Below the pieces are notes generated by a model that was not told where the DNA came from, made no database searches, and saw only the letters and a list, made by a program, of their open reading frames with translations. Below are positions 58,460 through 64,000 of a DNA stretch of 64,000 bases, in pieces. Within the stretch, counting starts at the first letter, position 1; the number at the start of each line of letters is the position of its first letter. Source of the stretch: Planctomycetota bacterium. Lineage in GTDB: Bacteria > Planctomycetota > PUPC01 > JACPCR01. Both the position numbers and the translations under genes were made by a program. The stretch is from assembly GCA_027625095.1 (NCBI GenBank), contig JAQBXN010000018.1, forward strand, positions 30,731 to 94,730. The letters run 5' to 3'.

Positions 58460-58736
58460 TGATTCAGGATTCACGAGTGATTCAGGATTCACCTGACGGC
58501 CTCTTAAGTCCATTCCGAGAATCCTCACCGACCAAAAAATATTTTGGCATTTTCCGCCTCTAAGCGACTGTGTGGAAACAGTCTGGCAACCCATTGAGTC
58601 CTCAATCCTGAAATCTGTAACAGCGGCATCATGTCAGCACATTGAATCCTGAATCACCCCTGAATCCTCAATCTTGAAATCTTTGACAGCGTCAGCCATC
58701 AGGGCAGCCCCAGAGTCCCGAATCCTCAATCCTTAG
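58460..58736. repeat. cluster of degenerate GATTCAGGATT repeats
   Basis: TGATTCAGGATTCAC occurs twice 18 bases apart (58460-58474, 58478-58492). Inverse-orientation relatives (GAGTCCTCAATCCTGAAATC at 58596, ATTGAATCCTGAATCACC at 58641, GAGTCCCGAATCCTCAATCC at 58713) follow. Similar single copies occur at about 7449 and 46207 in this window. No gene is seen in 58411-58800. Confidence 0.6.
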
Positions 58737-58801
58737 CGGCGGCAACAGTCGTAGTCTGAATCCACAAATCCTTCGATTTCAAAAAAATCTGAAGAAATCC
58801 C

Positions 58802-58857
58802 TTGCATGCGTTTAGAATATCACTATAAATACACACTCATTTGTGTGGTTTTTTTTG
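58802..58857 (+). promoter_or_regulatory. candidate promoter followed by a terminator-like hairpin, upstream of 3D-domain gene
   Basis: TTGCAT (58802-58807), a 16-base spacer and TATAAA (58824-58829) look like a sigma-70 promoter. A hairpin CACAC-TCATTT-GTGTG with a long T-run (58832-58857) lies right after the likely start point, where it would stop or pause the transcript. The leader to ATG 59191 would be over 330 bases, and an ORF at 58905-59186 in it is probably noise. Confidence 0.4.
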
Positions 58858-59190
58858 CTTTTGTAGTAATGATTCACCTTTAGACCTGCAACATCCTGTC
58901 GAAAATGAATTCATTTGTGCAACATCTTGTGACTGGTCCAAACTTGGGCCACTCTGTAAGCAACCGCTGTGCGAATGAACATCAAAAATTCATTCGAAAT
59001 ATAAAGTTCTTTAATATTTCAAGTTATACATCTACGACGACCAGTGAGTGGGTAGAGACCACTACTAATCGTGGTTGGAGAAGGCTTAGGGCGCGTTATT
59101 TGCGACCACACAGATTAGTGGCATTCAAATTTGTGCCACTACAGATTGTGACTGCTTCTTTCCTACTTCAATACCTGGAGGATTAGCCCG

Positions 59191-59658
59191 ATGCCCAGTA
59201 ATTCTCAGGCCATCGTGAAAAAGTCGCTGTCAAAGCCATCCCGTTCGTTGGTTTTGGCCGTTTTCGCTCCTGTTGCCGCTCTGGTAGCTCTCCCTGCCTT
59301 CAGCAGTATCTCTACAGACTCTCATTACCAAAGAGTAGCTACGCGTGAGACCCTTGTGACAGCCTACTGCCCCTGCAAAATTTGCTGCGGCGGAGAGGCC
59401 AATGGGATCACCAGCACCGGCCGAAATGCTTTCCGATTTACTGGAGTCGCCGCAGACCCAACCGCCATCCCCTATGGCAATTTTGTCCGGATTCCAGGAG
59501 TGGGATTCCGGAAAGTTGATGACACAGGTGGTGCCATGCGCCAATCATGGAGGAAGAATCGCGTGTATCACCTCGACTTGCGCTTCAGATCACATGAAGT
59601 GGCCCGTAAATGGGGGCGCAAGTGGATGAAAGTGGACGTTTACGAACCTCTCTTCTAG
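59191..59658 (+). CDS. 3D-domain (MltA-type) exported protein
   Basis: The 155-aa protein has a hydrophobic signal-like segment (LVLAVFAPVAALVALPAFSS) and then a 3D domain: 'LVTAYCPCKICCGGEANG', 'GVAADPTAIPYGNFVRIPG', 'RKVDDTGGAM' and 'VYHLDLRFRS', with the three Asp of the family. The 3D domain is the catalytic fold of lytic transglycosylases and YabE/Rpf2-like proteins that act on peptidoglycan. The four Cys in TAYCPCKICCG are unusual and could bind metal. A GGAGG lies about nine bases upstream of ATG. Confidence 0.87.
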   Translation: MPSNSQAIVKKSLSKPSRSLVLAVFAPVAALVALPAFSSISTDSHYQRVATRETLVTAYCPCKICCGGEANGITSTGRNAFRFTGVAADPTAIPYGNFVRIPGVGFRKVDDTGGAMRQSWRKNRVYHLDLRFRSHEVARKWGRKWMKVDVYEPLF

Positions 59659-59710
59659 CTGGCTGAGCTCCCCCGGCTCGGCTTGATGAAGTCAGGCCTA
59701 TTCCCCTCTC

Positions 59711-59731
59711 TTCTAACCCAGGAGGTTAGAA
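59711..59731 (+). promoter_or_regulatory. ribosome binding site sequestered in a perfect hairpin
   Basis: TTCTAACC (59711-59718) pairs exactly with GGTTAGAA (59724-59731), loop CAGGA. The Shine-Dalgarno AGGAGG (59720-59725) straddles the loop and stem, seven bases before ATG 59733. Translation could be conditional. A near-identical stretch, TTCTAACCCGGAGG, forms the loop side of the terminator at 60379-60419. Confidence 0.6.
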
Positions 59732-59732
59732 A

Positions 59733-60257
59733 ATGGACCCACGTCTGATGAAGCCGCGCGATGCCGGCCTGTTCGCATCGCAACCCGCGAGGCACCCCAC
59801 CTCCGGGAATAATTTGAAGGCGGCGGGCCAGCAGCCGGCGCATCGGTCGGGAATCCGGCCCTCGCGCCAACTGCCTCGGAAGCCCGTCGCCAAGACCGTT
59901 TCATACCCGCTTGTCTGTACCTTTTGTAATGGGCAGGCGGAAGGGATTGCTTTCCGAACCAGGCTCTTTGAAGGCCGTTCAAGCATCGAGGCACCCGTCC
60001 TCACATGCGAGCACTGCCATGAATTCCAGGAAGCGCACCCGCTCATGGATTCCTGGAGCCCTTACTGGTCGGCACAGCCAGGCAGCCGCCTGTGCTTTCT
60101 GGCCATCGGCCGGATTCAGTCCTATTCAAAAGATGAGCTGACCCAACTCTGGAATCGTAAGAGGACAGAGCTGAATCAGTTCAGAGAACCAAGGTGGACA
60201 AAGACCCTGTGGCGTATCTGGTACCTTGGCCGGAAGTCAGGGGTCGTCCGAGCATAG
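59733..60257 (+). CDS. hypothetical protein with two CxxC pairs (174 aa)
   Basis: Residues 63-66 (CTFC) and 93-96 (CEHC) make a possible four-Cys zinc ribbon. The N-terminal 50 residues are Pro- and Arg-rich and look disordered; the C-terminus is basic and aromatic (RWTKTLWRIWYLGRKS). A perfect AGGAGG precedes the ATG but lies in a hairpin. No family recognised. The inverted repeat and terminator at 60291-60419 follow the stop at once. Nucleic-acid binding is a guess from the ribbon and charge. Confidence 0.7.
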   Translation: MDPRLMKPRDAGLFASQPARHPTSGNNLKAAGQQPAHRSGIRPSRQLPRKPVAKTVSYPLVCTFCNGQAEGIAFRTRLFEGRSSIEAPVLTCEHCHEFQEAHPLMDSWSPYWSAQPGSRLCFLAIGRIQSYSKDELTQLWNRKRTELNQFREPRWTKTLWRIWYLGRKSGVVRA

Positions 60258-60290
60258 CTCGACAAAGCTCCTCGCCCCCACGGGCGCTAT

Positions 60291-60366
60291 GGTGCTCGAA
60301 GCTCTAACCTTCAAGATGAAGGGCATGCATTCTCCGCGAGTCCCGTGCATGAGAGCTTCGAGCACC
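60291..60366 (+). ncRNA. candidate structured RNA element (three-way branched inverted repeat)
   Basis: A 15-bp perfect outer stem (60291-60305 with 60352-60366, core GTGCTCGAAGCTCT/AGAGCTTCGAGCAC) encloses two inner hairpins: CCTTCAAGATGAAGG and GCATGCA-loop-TGCATG. The fold is too regular for chance, but its role is unknown. It lies between the two-CxxC gene and a terminator, so it would be the 3' UTR or an independent small RNA. No known Rfam-type motif was recognised. Confidence 0.5.
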
Positions 60367-60378
60367 CCGCAGTGCAAC

Positions 60379-60419
60379 GGCTCAGCCTTTCTAACCCGGA
60401 GGCTGAGCCAATTTTTTTA
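60379..60419 (+). terminator. rho-independent terminator
   Basis: GGCTCAGCC (60379-60387) pairs with GGCTGAGCC (60401-60409), followed by AATTTTTTTAG. It closes the transcript of the two-CxxC gene and the branched element. 60420-60670 contains no gene I can see. Confidence 0.9.
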
Positions 60420-60670
60420 GGGGAGGAATCTGAAGCGCTCGTACCCTTTCAATTGAGCCTGTTGCTGAACCCAAGTTCGGCCAGGCTGACCACTTAGACG
60501 TTTTATATACGAACGCGCCTTCTCTGCGGAGACATTCTCTAAAACAGAGAGCCTTACAAATAAAAGCGGTGACAGGTCACCGAACTGCAAAGGGCTGCAG
60601 CGTACTTTGGAATTCCCAGAATTTCCTGATGGGTAACATTCAGGGCCGACATCTGACCTAACAGAATTGT

Positions 60671-61489
60671 TTATACCCAACTCTTGTAAAGCGCCACGGC
60701 CTCTGCCTTCAGGTCTTCCCACTTGGTCAGCAGAACCATCCGAACGGTCGTCTCGACCTGATCGCCGGCGGCGACATCGCGACCAAAGAGGTGGAAATAC
60801 TGAGAATTGTGGTAGGAGTTGTAGCCGGACAGCCCGAAGCAATCCTTGGGGCGGGCCATGAGAATGATGGCGTGGCCGTAGCGGTGCTCCTGGATCATCA
60901 GAGGATATTTGAAAAACGGGCCGCGGCGCCAGTTGAGTGCATGACCTGTCAGCCAACGGCCGTCACGGAACACCGATTCAGCAGCCGCATCTCTCGCCCA
61001 CGATTCGTTTTCATCTTCACCGAACAATCTTTTGGTGTACCAATAAATGTCCTCAGGATGGGTCTGATTGTCCGTGATGGCGTACGAAGGGAAGTAGAAC
61101 GGCGTGAAGTAGTTGGCAATGAACAACTCAAAGTTTGAATAGTCTCGATTCACCTTGGCGCCGAACGTGACATCCACCGCGGAATCGCTTTCCACGATCC
61201 GGTAACGAGCAAACGTTTCGGCATCGACTGCTTCGCAGGGCGACCATCGCACTTCGGCTGCGCCATCCTTCAGTTCTACTGAATTGGGTTCTCGCTCCCT
61301 TGTGATCTCCAGTTCTGTCCCATCGGCCAGAGTGCGGTAGATGTTCAGCCAGACGAAATTCGGGCCTTCATCAAGATGAAAACTGCCCAGACCCGTCAGT
61401 CTCAGGCCTTGCTTTCCCAGGACAGTGACGATGCCTCTCGGGAGACTCCCTTGCAGGAGCGGCCGCTGTGCTACTTCTTCGAATGACAT
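60671..61489 (-). CDS. conserved hypothetical protein in sugar-acid cluster (272 aa)
   Basis: The sequence is beta-rich with many aromatic residues ('ELFIANYFTPFYFPSYAITD', 'IYWYTKRLFGEDENESWARD', 'GHAIILMARPKDCFGLSGYN'). No signal peptide, membrane segment or named motif was recognised. It recalls unannotated proteins that accompany Gfo/Idh oxidoreductases in PVC bacteria. The oxidoreductase gene lies 94 bases upstream on the same strand, so a shared pathway is likely. Confidence 0.65.
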   Translation of the reverse strand: MSFEEVAQRPLLQGSLPRGIVTVLGKQGLRLTGLGSFHLDEGPNFVWLNIYRTLADGTELEITREREPNSVELKDGAAEVRWSPCEAVDAETFARYRIVESDSAVDVTFGAKVNRDYSNFELFIANYFTPFYFPSYAITDNQTHPEDIYWYTKRLFGEDENESWARDAAAESVFRDGRWLTGHALNWRRGPFFKYPLMIQEHRYGHAIILMARPKDCFGLSGYNSYHNSQYFHLFGRDVAAGDQVETTVRMVLLTKWEDLKAEAVALYKSWV

Positions 61490-61583
61490 GGGGAATCTCC
61501 TTCTCAGGAATGTGGCCCGCCACTCTGTGGCGGCGCGTTCTTACTCACCGCAGAGCGGCAGGCCACTTAACTTTTCTTCGATA

Positions 61584-62642
61584 TCACCAACCGGCGGCTT
61601 TGTAGACCTTATGAATGATCTCGAGATTCTTGACTTCAACATCCATCGGCATCGGGACTGGGCCATCCTCCCGCAGATACTTGATAAACGCCTGGCCAAG
61701 TTCCTGCATGTCCCCTTTGTGCTTTTTCATGTTCACCGTCAGGGTCTTGCTGGTGGCTTTGCCTCTTCCTTTTTTGTCGACATACAGGTATTCGATTTCC
61801 GGACTCTCCCAGGTGCAGTAGCCGAACTGCAAACCACCCTCGGTGCCGTAGATGGTGGTCCGGTTGGGGATGCTGGCATGCGCATGGTTTGCTCGTTCCC
61901 AGTAATACTTCATGCCACCTTCAAATGTCATGAAGGCAACACCATGCTCCTCTACGGTAAAAACGTCTGTGCCGGGGTCGACCTTATCGAGCCCGTTAGC
62001 GCAGATTCCGTCGGCCTTCAGCAGCTTGGGCTCACCGAGAATTCCGAGGTGGAAGGACATGTCGTAGACGCCCCAGTCATAAAGAGGCCCGCCACCGGCA
62101 ATGTCTCGGTTCAGAAACCACTTGGCAGTCGGATTGTATTCGAGTCCCGGTCGGCCTTGGCGGCCAACGCCCCTGTGGTGCACAAAATAAACTCTTCCCA
62201 GCTTGCCATCGCTGATTAGCTTTTTGACATATTCAAATTTGGGATTCAGGCGCGCATGGCGACACGAACAGCCAGACACCTTCAAATCAGGATATTTCTC
62301 TGCGGCCTTAAGAAGCTTCTTTGCATCGCTGACGCTGGTGGCCAGTGGTTTTTCCATCAACAGATGCTTGCCCGCCTTGAGGACATCCATCCCGATTCTC
62401 AGGTGGGATAATGGAGGGGTGCAGACGACCACCGCGTCAAGCTTGTCGTCCTTAAGCATCTCTGAGTAATTGGTGGTGGTATTCGTCACATCAAATTTCT
62501 GCGCAGAGTCACCGAGAGCCTTCTCATTCAGGTCAACAATCCAACGTATCTCAGTGCGGGAATCATTGGCGAAGTTTTGCATGTGGGCTTGCGCAATCAT
62601 GCCGCAGCCGATCATTCCGATTTGAGTCTTGTGCGTACTCAT
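61584..62642 (-). CDS. Gfo/Idh/MocA family NAD(P)-dependent oxidoreductase
   Basis: The 352-aa protein has an N-terminal Rossmann motif (IGMIGCGMIAQAH) and the family signature 'LLMEKPLATSVSDAKKLL' with the conserved Lys, plus 'YDWGVYDMSFHLGILGEPKL' in the C-terminal domain. It oxidises or reduces a sugar or sugar acid; the substrate is not evident. It is divergent from the mannonate dehydratase gene, and both lie near the unknown cluster protein. Confidence 0.93.
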   Translation of the reverse strand: MSTHKTQIGMIGCGMIAQAHMQNFANDSRTEIRWIVDLNEKALGDSAQKFDVTNTTTNYSEMLKDDKLDAVVVCTPPLSHLRIGMDVLKAGKHLLMEKPLATSVSDAKKLLKAAEKYPDLKVSGCSCRHARLNPKFEYVKKLISDGKLGRVYFVHHRGVGRQGRPGLEYNPTAKWFLNRDIAGGGPLYDWGVYDMSFHLGILGEPKLLKADGICANGLDKVDPGTDVFTVEEHGVAFMTFEGGMKYYWERANHAHASIPNRTTIYGTEGGLQFGYCTWESPEIEYLYVDKKGRGKATSKTLTVNMKKHKGDMQELGQAFIKYLREDGPVPMPMDVEVKNLEIIHKVYKAAGW

Positions 62643-62814
62643 AGATGTTCCTTCTTAAGGTGATTGGGCAATAGGATATATGCGCGCGGGCGACATGTTA
62701 GGTGTTACCTGGCCCTTTCGAAAAGTGGTCGGGGCAAGAATTGTGATTTTCTCTTTACTGCAATCGCCCCGTCCGCTAGGTTGGTGCGGGCGGCCTACCT
62801 CTCAGGACAGAACA

Positions 62815-63807
62815 ATGCACGTTGGAACCCAGCATTTCACAACGACTGATGAAGACCTCGAATACCTCGAACGTTACGGGGTGAGGAACAAGAACGAAAA
62901 CTTTATTACTTTTCATCGCCAATACGGTTGGGACGTCGAGGAAATCGTCGAGAAGAAAGAAAAGTGTGCGAAGTATGGCGTTGATATGGAAATGGTGGCC
63001 CTCCCCATGGCCAACCTGAACGTGAACGGCGGCGGTGTACCAAACTTTTTGCTCGGGAACAAGGGGGAGGGCGACAAAGAAATCGATCTCGTGTGCAACA
63101 TGATCCGCCAGGCTGCAGAAGCCGGAATTCCCGCCGTCAAATACTACCTTTGTGCCATCGAGAACCAACGGACGGAGAGTCTCCCGCTGGGGCGAGGCGG
63201 CTCGGTTTACAGCACCTGGGATCTGAGCAAAGCGGACACCACCACACCCCGCTATGACTCGCCGATCACCGCCGAACAAAACTGGGAACGGATCACCTCC
63301 TTTCTTGAAAAGGTGGTTCCTGTTGCCACTGAACACAAGGTTCGTATGGCCTGCCACCCGTGCGACCCCTGGCTGCCCCCGAATTTCCGGGGTGTTGATC
63401 GGGTTCTCGGCGGGTTCGAAGGCTTCCAGAAGTTCATCGAGATCTGTGAGAGCCCTTACCACGGGCTCAATCTGTGTCTTGGTTGCATGGCAGAGAGCGT
63501 CAATGTGCCATGTGACGAAGTGCCGGGGATCATTCGCTACTTTGGCAGCCGCAACAAGATCTTCCTGATCCACTACCGAAACATCTTCGGAGGACGCAAT
63601 AAATTTCAGGAAGTCTGGCCCGATGAAGGCGACATGAGCATGCACCGCAACATGCTGGCCTTGAAAGAGGTCGGTTATGACCACATGGTCGTGCCGGACC
63701 ATGCACCAGGCCATCAGAATAAGAATCGAGATCGATACGAATCCTGGGCATTTCAATTCGGATTCATCAAGGCCATGATGCAGGCGGTGATGGACAACGG
63801 AAATTAA
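62815..63807 (+). CDS. uxuA: mannonate dehydratase (UxuA family)
   Basis: From ATG 62815 (MHVGTQHFTTTDEDLEYLER) the protein is 330 aa, a little shorter than E. coli UxuA. It has the TIM-barrel motifs 'VRMACHPCDPWLPP', 'NLCLGCMAESVN' and 'KIFLIHYRNIFGG', whose His and Cys residues bind the metal. It dehydrates D-mannonate to 2-keto-3-deoxygluconate in glucuronate use. AGGA lies about ten bases upstream. An open frame back to 62680 is not family-like. The enzyme fits the lyase and sulfatase genes elsewhere in the window. Confidence 0.93.
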   Translation: MHVGTQHFTTTDEDLEYLERYGVRNKNENFITFHRQYGWDVEEIVEKKEKCAKYGVDMEMVALPMANLNVNGGGVPNFLLGNKGEGDKEIDLVCNMIRQAAEAGIPAVKYYLCAIENQRTESLPLGRGGSVYSTWDLSKADTTTPRYDSPITAEQNWERITSFLEKVVPVATEHKVRMACHPCDPWLPPNFRGVDRVLGGFEGFQKFIEICESPYHGLNLCLGCMAESVNVPCDEVPGIIRYFGSRNKIFLIHYRNIFGGRNKFQEVWPDEGDMSMHRNMLALKEVGYDHMVVPDHAPGHQNKNRDRYESWAFQFGFIKAMMQAVMDNGN

Positions 63808-63920
63808 GCAACCTCAGGGGCAGTAAGATTTCCTTCGAAACTTCTGCGCGAATAGCGTGTATGAATCAGGAAAATTTCAACGGATGCGACAGGTGAGATT
63901 GTCGTAGCTCATTGAAGCCA

Positions 63921-64000
63921 ATGCACAGCGACAGCCATGCTCCGTTTGACGAAGTATGGCCGCCAAGCGATCCTTACACAATCTTTATCACCTCGTGCCA
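63921..64000 (+). CDS. possible start of a further gene, cut by window end
   Basis: An open frame from ATG 63921 reads 'MHSDSHAPFDEVWPPSDPYT' and continues to the window end. Only 26 residues are seen, with a weak GAAG upstream. No family can be given, and it may be chance. 63808-63920 holds nothing else recognised. Confidence 0.3.
   Translation, partial: MHSDSHAPFDEVWPPSDPYTIFITSC

Noticed and set aside
58905..59186. 93-aa ORF upstream of the 3D-domain gene
   Set aside because: No RBS, low-complexity Ser/Thr run and no family resemblance; more likely leader sequence.
62776..63756. 326-aa minus-strand ORF
   Set aside because: Antisense to mannonate dehydratase; no recognised family.

Overview
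This window looks like part of the chromosome of a PVC-type bacterium (Planctomycetota, Lentisphaerota, Verrucomicrobiota or a close uncultured relative). The signs are two PSD1 proteins (cytochrome-like domain plus DUF1549 and DUF1553), two DUF1501 proteins, an NPCBM protein, a DUF4091 protein, two heparinase II/III-type proteins, a formylglycine-type sulfatase, very large PQQ-propeller/TPR proteins and a tandem MoxR-DUF58 unit. No rRNA, phage, CRISPR array or intact insertion sequence was seen. One tRNA (Leu, CAA) is present.

Layout. 1-17490 is one long same-strand run: the end of a propeller protein, a 1229-aa DUF4175-like membrane protein, an NPCBM secreted protein, a lipoprotein, a MNT/HEPN pair, two MoxR ATPases, a DUF58 protein, a 77-aa protein, a 1568-aa TPR/PQQ protein, a jelly-roll secreted protein and a P1 (DmpA-like) peptidase. 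The first MoxR has Arg in place of the Walker A Lys, and the HEPN protein looks internally deleted. 17483-26697 holds glycan genes: a heparinase II/III-like protein and a TIM-barrel sugar isomerase on the minus strand, then an overlapping plus-strand trio of transglutaminase/CARDB, DUF4091 and TPR/CBM9-like proteins. 26700-29800 is decaying DNA: a frameshifted BACON/CBM gene, a three-gene cassette of unknown function whose last gene is frameshifted, a gene-end relic and a 68-bp tandem duplication.

29809-43626 has two PSD1/DUF1501 sets. In the second, a lipoprotein-type heparinase sits between the partners and overlaps the DUF1501 gene by ATGA. An orphan CsiD/GlaH glutarate dioxygenase, a DUF4058 protein and the Tat signal of a lost DUF1501/DUF1552-type gene lie between the sets. 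43661-58345 is mostly housekeeping: GNAT, purU-rnpA-yidD (no rpmH), cysC-cysH-cysQ, tRNA-Leu, a membrane protein with an acidic tail, a STAS protein with a degenerate receiver, a HEAT/propeller protein, a sulfatase and acetyl-CoA synthetase. 58346-60420 has dispersed short repeats, a 3D-domain protein, a two-CxxC protein whose ribosome binding site lies in a hairpin, and a strongly structured element ending in a terminator. 60671-63807 is a sugar-acid module: an unknown conserved protein, a Gfo/Idh/MocA oxidoreductase and a mannonate dehydratase.

Taken together, the heparinase-like proteins, sulfatase, DUF4091, isomerase, oxidoreductase and UxuA suggest use of sulfated, uronic-acid-rich polysaccharides. 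That is inference from families; no substrate can be read from the sequence. The best leads for undescribed biology are the three-gene cassette (27711-29123), the MoxR pair with one altered Walker A, the PSD1-heparinase-DUF1501 arrangement, and the branched inverted repeat at 60291-60419. All protein calls were made by reading the translations; no database search was run.
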